A DNA stretch of 64,000 nucleotides from Calliopum simillimum (GCA_951812925.1 OX638371.1:42010101-42074100); one strand, 5' to 3'. Positions 45,440 through 57,054 are shown, numbered from the stretch's first letter. Numbers and translations are program-made. The notes: a model not told the origin generated them from the letters alone.

Positions 45440-45732
45440 GGATTTCAAATAAATTTTTTGACGAAAAATTCTTTTGGAATAATTTTATATTTAAAGGAAT
45501 TTCGAACGTAGAGCTTTATAGAAGATGTAACTACAATCCAACTTGTATGCACTGGGCTAAAATTCCCAAGACAGCCGAAGAGGCGTTCGACCCAGAATTT
45601 TATGGATCGATGAACGCCGCTACCAAGAAAATACTGTGTCAATATTCAGCCGCTATACCGATTTTTATGAAATCTGCAATAGATTTGGACTTAACATTAA
45701 AAAACGCTCTTTTAAGTGAAAAATTCATTTAA
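45440..45732 (+). pseudogene. Unidentified protein-like open frame, about 98 codons
   Basis: The frame stays open from about 45440 (ISNKFFDEKFFWNNFIFKGI) through an ATG at 45547 to a stop at 45730-45732. The central part, YRRCNYNPTCMHWAKIPKTA then EEAFDPEFYGSMNAATKKIL, has varied composition and Cys/Pro/Trp content unlike the surrounding AT-rich noise. I do not recognise it. The part before 45547 may be exon reached by an upstream acceptor (TTATATTTAAAG at about 45486-45497) or simply an open frame without a start. It could be a host exon, or a fragment of an integrated foreign gene. No neighbouring feature helps. Confidence 0.35.
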
Positions 45733-46563
45733 CTTTATGCTATTACTTATTTCCAGGAGATTTTGCATTTTTGCTACATTTATTCACTTTTAGCTTTGCA
45801 ACTATAGTATTTGCGCCATCAGGAGAAGACTTTTTTCTCGGTCGACATAATATTTTTTTGAAAGAATTTAAGGTAATATTATTACTACTGTTGTTAAAAA
45901 AAATAATGAAAGAAGCGATAATAGTCCAGTCATTTGGTAATTCTGCCTGTAAAGTTTTCCGATATTTTTAAAAAGTAGTTATTTTTATAGATTTCGATGT
46001 GCTCTTTCCGTATGAGTGTTCAATTCCCTATAAACAGGTGGTTTTGTTTTGGTTTGGTGCAGCTCACCATTCATGAGTTATGGCAATTTAAAAATCAACA
46101 TATTTGTATGAAAATTCATAAATCTCATGCATACGTTACCAAGCTTACCCACTTTTTTAATTATGATATCTGCCAAGCTATAAGTCGTACGAAAACAATT
46201 CTAAATCATTTTGATAGGAAATTTTATCTGTCTGTGTATATGATAATATGTATATGATAAAAACAACTACAGTTCTTCAAAATTTCGCATTTACCGTTAC
46301 TTGTGTGTGCGATTTCATTTTCAATAATTAAATTTTGCTTTGGCACGTGAGATCAAGTGATTTTCTTAACTGGCACGCTGCGATGGCACGCATGGGCGGC
46401 TATGGACTTGACTAATAATAAAAATAGATAAAACTATAAGCTTAATAACTCTAAGTCAAAGATATTAGCTATTCTATATACATAAATTATATTACCCATA
46501 CTAATTAAGCAATAAAAAATAGTTATAAATATTTTAAAAGTTTTGTATTATTTCGTTGATTAT
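45733..46563. other. No gene recognised, one dispersed repeat
   Basis: 46060-46215 matches 26735-26870 in order (CTCACCATTCATGAGTTATGG and AAGTCGTACG-AAACAATT). The remainder is AT-rich without a supported gene. Confidence 0.45.
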
Positions 46564-46670
46564 AATTTTCAATAAATAAATGTGCTTTAGGTCAGGAGGA
46601 ATTCGAAATATTGGAATAAATTAAATAAATTTAAAAAACTGACCTAAAGCCCATTTATTTATTGAAAAAT
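46564..46670. mobile_element. 107 bp hairpin MITE
   Basis: ATTTTCAATAAATAAATG-GCTTTAGGTCAG at 46564-46594 is inverted at 46639-46670 with one or two changes. A spacer of 44 bp separates the arms. It may be a solo palindromic element or the fused ends of a larger one. Confidence 0.75.
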
Positions 46671-46861
46671 ATTTTAAAAGTTTATTAAAGTAGGCTACAT
46701 ATTTGAATAGACCTTAGACTATATAAGCTTTCATTAAAATCAAACACATTTCTTGAATTTCACGTCGGAGTATGCACAGCGAATTGACTAAAGTCTTCTT
46801 AACAGTTCATTTTATTTCTCTTAATAAGTTCCAAAATTACCAAATTTTTACTGAACTTTTT

Positions 46862-47709
46862 TATATCCTACACCCAGGGTACATTTACTTTGTCCTTCTG
46901 TTTGTAACGCTGATAAGGAGGCGTGGCAGGCATGTATATTCTTGATCAACGTCAGCTCCTGAGTCGATATAGCCATGTCTGGCTGGATGGGTGTCTGTCT
47001 GTGCGTAGAAATATTATTCACGCGAGAACTAACCATGATAATTCGATGAAATTTAGGACAGTTGCTTTGTCGTAAAAGTTAGCTCGTGGGATTGAAAATG
47101 AGCAAAATCGGTCAACGAACACGCCTACCGCCCATACAAAAAATATATTCAAAATGCAACTTTATGAATATTTTTCACGACAATGCAACCAAAATACACA
47201 TAAATACTAGGGACAGTAAGCTCAAGCTCTGAGCAAAACTATGCGAACTCGGACAAAAGGGCGTTGTACCACCCATATAAGCAAAAGTTTCAAAAAATTT
47301 TACTGAAAGCGTTTTTCAAGACAAACAAAATTTCACTCAGAAACTAAGAACAGTAACTGCAAGCTCTAATCATAAACAAGTAGAACTCAGACAATAGGGC
47401 ATGGAACCGCCCATATAAGAAAAAGTTTCAAAATGTTAACCTGCAAGCTCTGAGCAATAACTACACAACCTCGGACAAGAGGTCGTGGCACCTCCCATAT
47501 AAGTAAAAGATCCAAAATGCTGAAAGCATTTCTTGAGATAATGCAACCAAATTTCCTTAGACACTGAGAACAGTAATTGCAAGACCTGAGCAAAAGCTGT
47601 GAAAATTCGGAGAAGTGGTCGTGGCATCTCCCGTACAAACAAAATTTTCAAAATACTAAAGTGTAGGGCATTTAATGTTTGGCCAGGTCAAAGGTTACAC
47701 GTTACAAGT
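46862..47709 (+). mobile_element. DINE-1/helentron-like element, copy C
   Basis: TATCCTACACCCAGGG at the start, GTGTAGGGCA at 47661-47670, the hairpin TTTGGCCAGGTCAAA at 47678-47692 and a diverged terminus TTACAAGTT. It has four tandem GGGC/GGTCGTGGCACC-CCCAT units (near 47261, 47396, 47481 and 47619). More diverged than copies A and B: the microsatellite is reduced to GGCTGGATGGGTGTCTGTCT. Confidence 0.85.
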
Positions 47710-47931
47710 TTAATTTGATTTCAATGTTCAGCAAAAAATAGATTTATTCATTATATGGTTACATTTTCTCACCTTTTGATAAATGACTGTATACGAATCC
47801 TTTGACGGACAGCTCTCTTTGCAAGGCATATTTCGCACCAATTCAATATTGTAGACTTGACGCAAGAGCAAGGTGACCAAATTTTCAATAATAGCCTGAA
47901 AAATGACAAAAATAGAAGTTACACAGAAAAA

Positions 47932-48310
47932 AAAAAACTGACGGTAAAATTAACTATAAATTTTGTGTTGTATAGTTTTTCTAATTTTCTATAGGATACA
48001 AAAACAACAATTCAAAATTCGTTTTACTTTTCTACAGTTGATTTCAACTGTATACGTACTATTTCTACTGATTTTTGGAAACGGCTAGTTACAGCCCTTC
48101 TGCGGTGCTAACTATTAAACCATTGCAAAACAGTTTTAACTGTATTGTAACAGTTTACATTGTTAGTTGACCTTTCTAGAAGGTTATTTTTACTGTAACT
48201 GCTTTGAATGGTTTCTAAACAGTAAACTAAACTGTAAATTTGGAGAGTTCAACGGTCAATTCTATCGTTGAAATCCGTTGGATTGACCGATATTTTTTTG
48301 TAAAATAAAA
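47932..48310. repeat. ACAGTT/AACTGT-rich repeat
   Basis: The word AACTGT or its inverse ACAGTT/ACAGTA recurs more than ten times on both strands between 48040 and 48240 (for example TACAGTTGATTTCAACTGTA). An A-rich ACACAGAAAAAAA motif lies at the left. It looks like a MITE with multiple short inverse motifs; the exact ends are unclear. Confidence 0.5.
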
Positions 48311-48699
48311 AAAGTCCATTCAAACTAGGTAAATGTACGGGCATTTCATGGTGTCGCACATGCCCGTCGAACACATTTGAAGTAAAAAAAAGTTAAAATA
48401 ATATGGATTTTTATTTTGACAAGGGCTTAACTTATAGCTCTTAATTAGCCTTACAATTGGTTCTAAGTTTGATTTTGGACAATTTTTCGTTTTCAAGATA
48501 GTTGCAAAAAACCATGGCGGTCGCAGGGGACAAAAATAGAAGTGGTTGTCGTGGCCAACAATTCAAACGACGATTTAAGGGAAACCTGAGGCAATATTTT
48601 AAAGAAGCTAATTTTAGAATGTTGCGCATTGATGTCTCATAAAATTTTTTTAATTTTGTCCAAAAATGATGTATACTTTTTTGTTGGTTCACTTTATCT

Positions 48700-49030
48700 T
48701 GTTAAGTTCGCGTGGCATCATCAATTTTTCCAAAGGATGTCATTTGTCCCCATCCATTTTATATGTGTAACAAATCTCATAAATTATGAATTTTTTGTTT
48801 TCTTAAGGGGCGTGGCATCGCTCATTTTCTTAGTGAACATTATTTGTCCTGTTGATCTGTATACACGTACCAAATCTTATTCATGCACGTTAAATATTTT
48901 CAGAAATATGATGACGTGATTTTTGTGGAGGCGTAATACACCCATTTTTCCCAGTACACATTATTTGTCTTGGTGCTTTTTACATAAGTACCAAATCTCA
49001 TCCATGTACGCTAAATAGTTTCTGCATTGT
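48700..49030 (+). repeat. Tandem repeat of about 100-120 bp units
   Basis: Three diverged units with GGCATC-x-TCATTTT, CATTATTTGTCC, ACC/TACCAAATCT-AT-CATG-ACG-TAAAT. The unit starts are near 48711, 48813 and 48933. The GGGGCGTGGCATCGCTCAT core is similar in style to the GGGCGTGGCACC units in the DINE copies but is not the same sequence. Confidence 0.6.
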
Positions 49031-49763
49031 TGTTGTTTAAAGTTCCTAATTTCAAGAAAATTGATTTGGTCCTTTTTTGTTTTTTTCTATAAAAATGTAT
49101 TAATGATGCAATTTTAGATGCATGTTGCATATCAAATTAAAGGAAATAAATTGGGCTTCCTAATTTAGTTATAAAAATTATAGGTTAATAACACATTTTT
49201 TGGGAAAAATAACGGTTTTTTGGGAAAAAAATGGGGTGAATTTTTGAAAATTTGTCATATCTCGAAAACTATCGCTTTAATTGAAAAATTAATTATATAG
49301 TCTGGTAAAATACCTTTCATATGACATCAATATTTTTTATATCCATCCAGGGGTTCCCATCTTCCGATGGCTACATCTCCGAAAGTAGGCTTGAGCGGCA
49401 GTTGTTTTTGTTGTTGTTGTAATTAATTCTCATAGCACTATTTGGGCAAAAAAAAAAAAAAACAACAGTCGGTAAAGTAACATTAAGCCCAAAATTTATT
49501 TTTCAAAACACATTTGAATAGAAATCACTAAGCACGAGTCTGCAAAAAAATTACAAGTTTTCCAGCGGTTCAGAATCGGTCCCGAAAGGGTTAATAAGGA
49601 TTTAAAGGTTGAATGATGCAATGATGATTTTTTTAGACCAAAAGCTAAAACAATACTTAATAAAACATTGAGAGAGTGAGATTGACCGATAAGTATAACT
49701 GGAGATATCTTGTTTTGAATGTGAGAGCTTGAGGTGCATTGTTAAAACTTCAAATGTCAAGCG

Positions 49764-50310
49764 GGACAGCACTGTCTTCAGAAGCAAAAGCAAGATTAAA
49801 ATGCGTTTAAGTTCCCAAAATTTTCGCAAGCTCGAGATCTTTCGAATGAACAACGGACATTTTTAGTAAATTTCGAAATTCAAAATGGCGGCCAGAAAAT
49901 GGCGACTACAATTAGAAAATTAACAAAAAATCTTTATGCTGTGAAAAGTCCATTGCGAAATCGTTTTCACATAAAAAGTTATTTAAGGTCAAAGGTTGCA
50001 AAAATCAGTTTTTTGCAAATATCGCTGTAACGTTTCTTCGCAATGGGGTTTTCACAGTTTATATACCATGCATAAATAAAGATTATTTTAGTAAAAAAAT
50101 TTCACTTTAATTTTTACCCCAAAAATCCGAACTATTTTTTGTTAAAGTTCTAATTGTAGTCGCCATTTTGAATTTCAAAATTTACTAAAAAACTGCCGCT
50201 GTTCATTCGAAAGATCTTGAACAGACGAAAATTTTGAGACCTTAAACGCATTTTTATCTTGCTTCTGCTACTGGAGGCAAAGCTGTCCAGTTGACATGGA
50301 ACGTCCCATA
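49764..50310. mobile_element. Foldback element, arms about 160 bp
   Basis: GACAGCACTGTCTTC-AGAAGCAAAAGCAAGA at the left is inverse to TCTTGCTTCTGCTACTGGAG near 50257. Both arms share GATCTTTCGAATGAAC, ATTCAAAATGGCG and GACTACAATTAG. The loop of about 230 bp is AT-rich. The minus frame at 49602-49853 only overlaps its left arm and is not called. Confidence 0.75.
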
Positions 50311-50580
50311 TATTTTCAAAACTAATCAAAAAAAAAAAAAATCCCGGTATAGGTCATTTTACTCACATGAGCTGAAAAAAATATTATCAAAAAAATCCGA
50401 TATATGAACTAAAAATCCATGAAATACAAATGATTACCGAATCTTGGGGATCTCTTTTGTAGTTAGGGAATTATTATTCCACAGCGCAGTATGTCATAGG
50501 CAAAAATCTAAATGCTTCAAAATTTTCTCCCATTAAAGTTCCTAAATTTATATTCTAATTTACAATAAACTCAAGTATAC

Positions 50581-52682
50581 ATATGGGTGATTCTTAGATA
50601 ACTGTGCTTTTTCGAGTTGTAAAATTGGCAGATAATTTTTTTGGATTTTTGCAAGTTTCTTCATGCTATCTTGTGTAAACACACTCTTAAAACTCACCTT
50701 TTAAGTAGATCAACAACAAGTGTGAATTTACGGCTTTGAGGTCGAAATTAAGAAATTTTGCTGCCACGTTTGTGACCAAATTGCCACGTTTGTGACATTT
50801 TAGCCACAGTATGGAAAAATTATGGTTTTGAAGCGTTTTGATGAGAGATATATTGCATATAATGACAAATTTACACTTCAAGACTAATTTTGCAACAGTG
50901 TCATGTCTCCGGTGGTCCATTTTTTTTATACCCTACGGCCCTAAAGATCAACTATGGTTCCCTGTCCTCTGTTTTAATAGCCGTTTATGATGGATTAGGA
51001 TCTCCTAATTACGAATCTGACCTTAATTTTTTTCTAATACATCAGTATCCTTAGTTATCCTTGCTCAAAAGTGAAAAAATCACAGTTTTGACATCTACTT
51101 AACTAAAACAGCAACAAGTAAAATTAATTTTTGTCAATGGATTCAGACAGCCGAATTTATTATCAACAAGACAAAATTTGCCGTTTTTCAATTGGATTCC
51201 CAGTATCCGAGTTATAAGCCTTTAAAAAAGGATACCTCTCAATAACACACAAAGGACCGAAAAATTAACAAAAATGGTAAGTTTTATTATTTTTACCAGA
51301 AATATATTTTATCACGAAAATTTTAAGCCCTTGCAGACTAAAATCGGATGAAAAAATAAGGCTCTATTGTAGATTTAGTGAATGAACAGATGAAATTTTG
51401 ATTCTGTGAATTTGCAAAGTAGTAGTTTAGTAGGCTTATTCACTAAATCTAGAATAGAGCTGTCATTTTTCATGCGATTATGGTCTGCAAAGTCACGAAA
51501 TTTTTATAATTAAATATGTTATTGATAAAAATAATAAAACTTGATTTTTTGTAACTTTTCGGTCTCGAAAAATCCTTTGTATGTTATCGAAAGATGTCCT
51601 TAATTTAAACGCTTATAACTCGGAAGCTAAGAATCCAATTGAAAAACGATAAATTATGTCTTGTTGACAATAAATTTGGCTGTCTGAATCCATTGACAAA
51701 AATTAATTTTACTTGTTGTTGTTTGTGTTCTATAGCTTTAAGTAGATGTCAAAACAGTGATTTTTTCACTTTTGAGCAAGGATAACTCAGGATTCTGATG
51801 GTGTAGAAAAATTTTTGTATTAAAAACATAATTAATAGCCTTCAACTAAACATCTGTATACTCAAACTTTATATGAAATATGTTTTTTTGCAGACTGATA
51901 AAAAGTGCCACGTTTGTGACATTTTTGATGCGCCACGTTTGTGACATTTTCGTAGTTTATCGCACATTGTAAAGCACGCGTTTGAGTTCAAGATTTTTCC
52001 GAAAGAATTTGGGGTCATGCATGCAAATCCTACAAAAAAATTGTTTCATGCATAAAATAAAATGTCCTACCTGGGAGTGCCGAGTGCCACATTTGTGACC
52101 ATAATTTTTAGAAAAAACGGTTTTTGTTTATAAAATGCCCTATAAAACGCAAACAGATTTCTTTTTGGACGCGTTCGGACATGATGACGTTTGGGTGATG
52201 GATAGTGATCAGAATTAATGCATGTGTATTGCAATCTATTGACTGAAACAGTAGTACCATGCAGTAGTAGCATAATGCTTTTAAGAAATTTTTTTTTTCC
52301 AAAACTAGGGGACAGTTTTCAATTCGAAATTGTGCCCTCTTAAAATTGTTTAAAACTGCAGATGAGCTCAGAATATTGTAGCCTTAAGTATTTACTTAAT
52401 ATATGTAGTAACTTGTTTTCTGTTCTATTTCCGTTTTTTGGTCGTTTTTCATCGTTTTGTGTATAAAAAGTAGGGGTAGGACATGCCACGTTTGTGACAT
52501 TTGGGGTACATTTGCAAACTTTCACAGTAGACCAACAATTATTTGGTGGTAAAATTGATCCGCTCTATTAGAAAAACATAGTTTCTAACTTATAGCGTAA
52601 TTTTTTGTGAAAAAAAAGCCTACTGTATAGGTGAAATCTCCAGAGGACACAAAAAGTACAGTTATCTGAGAATCACCCATAT
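50581..52682. mobile_element. 2.1 kb DNA element with six GCCACGTTTGTGAC-type boxes
   Basis: The TIRs are ATATGGGTGATTCTTAGATA ACTGT at 50581 and, inverted, at 52655-52682. A 14 bp box GCCACGTTTGTGAC lies at 50763-50776, 50783-50796, 51907-51920, 51932-51945 and 52485-52498, with the variant GCCACATTTGTGAC at 52086-52099. All are in the same orientation. They cluster in two pairs plus singles. No transposase ORF survives; the minus-strand frame at 50687-50920 reads through the boxes. A younger foldback (51041-51801) is nested inside. Superfamily unknown. Confidence 0.75.
51041..51801. mobile_element. Foldback nested in the 2.1 kb element
   Basis: Left arm from CATCAGTATCCTTAGTTATC to TCTATTGTAGATTTAGTGAA; the right arm is the inverse, ending GGATAACTCAGGATTCTGATG. 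The arms are about 350 bp with a short loop of about 35 bp (51396-51430). The sequence AAAATTAATTTTTGTCAATGG and GACAGCC-AATTTATT occurs in both. Its right arm is related to 5196-5510. Confidence 0.85.
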
Positions 52683-52863
52683 ATTTTAAAATATTATTCT
52701 CTTTGCGAAATGATTTCAAGTTTTCAACCGCTTTCAATATTCGAATGAATCCTCTAACCCTCTTAACTTCAAGGTTCTTGATAGTTTTTTACTTCTATAA
52801 GGGAAATATGCATATAATAAAGGTTTTTGTCCTTATTATCCGTTCGGTGAATAAGTTCCCTTA

Positions 52864-53575
52864 TGCCGCGTCTAGATTCTAATGGATTAATATGGATAAA
52901 AAAGTATACATTTGAATCTATTTGGATCCATACAATCCAGACCATGATACCTCTGGATTGAATACCAATTCATTTTAATCTATTTCAATCTAATGGATTG
53001 AAATGATTTGAAAAATAAAAAATTAACTTATTATTGGAGCAATATTTTCACTCAAAAAAATGTCATTTACTTGATGTTTATAAAGTGCAGTATCAAAAAA
53101 TGGTTTAAATAAACTTAATAAATTTCAGTTGGATTTAAATGGATTAGACTGAATTGACATTAATCTCGCTTTTTTTCTAAGTGCATATTTGAATTGAAAA
53201 GTACTAAAATGGACTTTAATTCCTGTGAGAAATACCACAATCCCAGGAACCCACGATATTGTTCATGCCCAAATATTATCTCCTTAATGATCACAAATCA
53301 ACCATCCATATTCTCTGGAATTAAATGCATTGATCTGATTCTGAATTGAAATCCATCTTGAATTTAAGGTATACAATTCTGGATCAAAATATGGATTCAG
53401 ATAGAAAAACAGATTGAGTCTTTTTTCATCCATTTCAGTCCTTAGTAACAATCCATATTCCCCGGATTTAAATGGATTGATCCAATTTTCAATCCAAATC
53501 TATCCGAGAAATCTGGTACACAATCCTGGATCAGTATGGATTGTAAAAATTTGAATCCATTTCAATCTGCGAAAA
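52864..53575. repeat. AATCCAT/ATGGATT-rich repeat, possibly a MITE
   Basis: TGGATT or AATCCA occurs more than 15 times on both strands. A unit of about 145 bp is repeated in tandem: ATCCATATTCTCTGGAATTA AATG at 53309 and ATCCATATTCCCCGGATTTA AATG at 53451. The outer edges (CGTCTAGATTCTAATGGATT at the left, inverse AGATTGAAATGGATTCAAAT at the right) hint at terminal inverse repeats. Non-coding. Confidence 0.55.
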
Positions 53576-54099
53576 AATGAATAAAAAATGTGGGAATTCG
53601 GCTTGAATATTAACAAAATATAAAAATTTGCGAGTATATTGATTTTTTTTAAAAGCGTTTAAAATATTTAAAAAAATATAAAATATGCAAATAAATATTT
53701 TAATTAGCCTTAATAATAAGGGATATAAGATCACAGATCGAAGGATCTGAAAACAGAAAATAGTTTTGTTTATTTCACTCTTTCCTTGTAATGATAAGCC
53801 AATAAGCAATAAAACACAAAAATAAATTCTTTTATTAACACACTTTCTTCTAAAAGATATTGTCCAGCTCTACTAAGTAGAAGCAATTTTGTTTTTTTGT
53901 TTTTATTCAACTGTGGCTTAAGCAAAGGTACAGATCACCTATCAAAATACAAAATTAATTGCTGATACGATGAGCAATATCTTAAAACTCATTAGTTATG
54001 TATTCTCTGTAGTTTTTTTTAAAACATTTTTATCTAAAATTTAGCAAAATTCCATTAGGTACTCGTGTTTCAACTTAAAATTTGAATTTTGTTAGCAAT
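53576..54099. other. No gene recognised
   Basis: AT-rich. The minus frame 53531-53809 is low-complexity and starts in the AATCCA repeat; not called. Confidence 0.4.
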
Positions 54100-54600
54100 A
54101 AACGATTAACGATGGCTTGATAAGTTCTCGCTAGCTTTCGAATGGGATGTCATCATTGACGAATGTGTCAACTAAATTTTGCAGAGCCACCAAGAGAGCG
54201 ACATCAACTATTGTTGTTGTTTCTGATTGTTGCTTGTTTCTTACAGAGAAACAAACAAACCTTGTTGTAACTCGTAGCTGGCCATGCTGTGTTCTTTCTT
54301 TCGTCCGTCTGTCTGACAGAATCGCACTGGCAACACACTTTGTTGGCACGACTAGCAAGCATTTGCCGGCATCCCGTAAAGACCCTCTGTCAGATCATCG
54401 CGGGCCATAGATGTGAGTGTAAACTTGTATGTAGTGGTGTGCGGATTTTCGCATTGGCTTCTTGCTCTTCGCTTTGTACCACCGTCATCATCAGTCGCAC
54501 AATGTTTGATTCTTGCGCGAGTACATCGATGTGCTACGGTGGTGGAAGGTAGCAAACGTTTTGTGCGATGTTTAGTTACCGCGTGACTACTGAAGGCGTA
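54100..54600. other. GC-richer unique DNA, candidate non-coding exon
   Basis: The least AT-rich non-repeat stretch in this half of the window. On the plus strand TTGTTGCTTGTTTCTTACAG (ending at 54245) is a strong polypyrimidine tract plus acceptor, and ATAGATGTGAGTG near 54408-54420 is a strong donor. An exon of about 170 bases between them is therefore possible. Frames of 60-87 codons overlap here on both strands, but none is recognisable, so a 5' UTR exon is as likely as coding. No TATA box or other promoter element was confirmed. Confidence 0.3.
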
Positions 54601-55803
54601 TCATTAATGGAAATTGCGCCCAATTTACGTCAAATTAACATGATTTCAAAAAAGTATTTAAAATAGTGATATTTAAATAAACAAAAAAAAAAAAACAACA
54701 GAAAAACTTTAAAAATCTTTAGTCTCAAAATATAATTCATTACTTGGGACTATAAACTCGATTTTAATCATTTTGTGTGCGTACGAGGTGATTTAACCGT
54801 CGGTTTAAAAGTTGTGATTCTGATGAATTTATAACCTTCCGAAAATAAATGGGTTGTGATTAGTTAGAAAATTTCAAAGACTTTTTTCGTCTTTTTCGAT
54901 TGCTTATTTGCATTAAGATAAAACAACATAGCAAAGGAATAAAAAATTAATTAATTAACTTAGTTTTTTTTTTTTTTTTTTTTCAATACACATTAATATA
55001 ATAATATTATCAAAAAAAAAAAAGTGAAACTGTAGATCCGCACATTTGTCTAAGTTTATCGAGTGCTGTCAGCTTAAGCCGATAGCTTAGTTTTCTTGTC
55101 TCTCTTGTGTTTTATTTATATTAATTTAAAATACGGCAGACAATCGGAGATCCCTGCAACTTAACCCTTAAATTATCTGGACAGACACAAAACCATGAGA
55201 CTATGACTTTGGCTTATGTGGATATGCCTACAGTCATAGATGTACAGGTAAATGAAAATGCTTGTGTTATATATAAATTCTAACTATAAAACGATTCATT
55301 TTAATAGTATTTCTGTTAAAAAAGCACATCGATCAAAATGAAACTGTTCTGTTTTAAAAATAATATTAACTTTGATAGTATAACACCACTAAGAGCAGGT
55401 ACGAATCTAGGATTCGTTCATGGAGGGCTAAGTTCGAACGAACAAAATGATTAAGGGATTATACGAAAATGGTATAGTTCAATACTTTCGGACGTTTTCT
55501 AGATACAACATAGCATTTCTGTTATAGTGCAACGTTACAAAAGTCCTGGGGTGGTGAAAATGGATTCAGCGTGACCTGCCCCATGCATCAATAATGTAGG
55601 TCGGTTCAAGTCAAACTAATTTGAAGTTAAAAAACAAGGGTTGCAAAAAACTTTCTTAAAAAATGTACTAGGAAAAAAAAACTCGATAGTAAAAATTCTT
55701 CGAAAATCCCAATAATTTTTTTAGTTTTTTTAGTAACTATGCGCCCGTATAAAAAATCGTAAGTTTTGCGTAAAATTTTTTTAAATTTACAAAAATAACA
55801 AAA
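54601..55803. other. No gene recognised
   Basis: AT-rich with a T21-type run near 54963-54983. The region at 55130-55250 is mixed-composition but non-coding. Frame 55627-55887 (minus) is mostly within the DINE edge and AT noise. Confidence 0.35.
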
Positions 55804-56626
55804 AACTAGTAAGGGTGGTATCTTTGGCCTGGCCAAAATTAAATACTCTACACTACATTTCAAGTATATTATTAAACACTTAAACACACAAGTTTTTTAT
55901 AAAAATAAATTGTTTTATTCTTCCATAACTCCTAGGAGAGTATAAGAACAAATTGCTTATATGGGAAGTGCCACGCCCTCTTCTCCGAGTTGACCTAGAT
56001 ATAGCGTATAGCTTGCATTTCCTGTTTTGAGTGGTATTCGTTAGGTATTCTTAAAAAAATCTTTCAGTATAGCATTTTGAAACTTTCACTTATAAGGGAA
56101 GTGCCACGCCATCTAATTCTACTTCGCCTTCTTTTTGCGCAGAGTTTGCAATTAATGTTTTTAGTGTTTGAGTGAAATTTGGTTGGATTATCTCAAAAAC
56201 CACTTTCAGTAAAACATTTTGAATATTTGCTTATATGGGAGGTGTCACGTCCTCTTGTCCGAGTTCGCCTAGTTTTTTCTCAGAGCTTACATTTATTGAT
56301 TTGAGTGTTCGAGTGCAATTTGGATGGGTTATCTCAAAAAACGCTTTCATTATTACATTTTGAAACTTTGGTTAATATTGGAGGTGCCACGCCCTATAGT
56401 CCGAATTCGCCTAGTTTTTGCTCAGAGCTTGTACTTACTATCCCTAGTATTTAAGTGCTCAGTTTTCCCAAAAAAATGTATTTCCACGCACACCCAGCCA
56501 AAAAGACGGACATGTCTATATCGACTCAGGAGGTGACGCTGATCTAGAATATATATACTTTTCCATACCTGCCACGCCTCCTTCTCTGCGTTATATATAT
56601 ATATATATATATACCCTGGGTGTAGG
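55804..56626 (-). mobile_element. DINE-1/helentron-like element, copy D (reverse)
   Basis: Read in reverse it begins CTACACCCAGGGTATA (56626-56611), a (TA)n stretch (56592-56613), AACGCAGAGAAGGAGGCGTGG, a shortened microsatellite, tandem GGGCGTGGCACCTCCCATAT units, GTGTAGAGTATTTAA, and a TTTGGCCAGGCCAAA hairpin at 55823-55837. It ends CTTACTAGT at 55806-55814. The 5' end lacks the first bases (ATAC) seen in other copies. Confidence 0.85.
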
Positions 56627-57054
56627 CCTCTGAGCTACTGTAGCACTTTCATTTCTAAAGCCTGTTGTTTTATTTACATACATTATTTTTTAATAATGTC
56701 AATCACTATAACTGAATGGTATTCTAGGCAAATAATGCAAAGCTTAGTATTTTTTCCAGTGATGACTTTTAACTTTTATTCAATATGTTTTACAGTTTGT
56801 CTCTGTACTTTTTGAAGTGAAGTTTAAAAGAATTTTAAGGAAAAAACATTTTTTTTTTCTGCCTCTAAATTCGATGCAGTCTTGTTTTTTCTTACAGCAT
56901 ACAAATAAGACATTTCAAACCGCATACGAATAAATAAAAGAAAAAAAAATATTACATAGTCTTAGGGGCGATATTCGTTTTTGAAACATCCTGTTTTTCA
57001 TATTTTATACTGAGCTTTTAGATTCGCTATAACTTCTTCAATTTCAACAATCGC

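Noticed and set aside
48700..49030. A fifth DINE-1-like copy
   Set aside because: It has a similar GGGGCGTGGCATCG core and tandem layout but no TACCCTACAC end, no hairpin and no CTAGT terminus.
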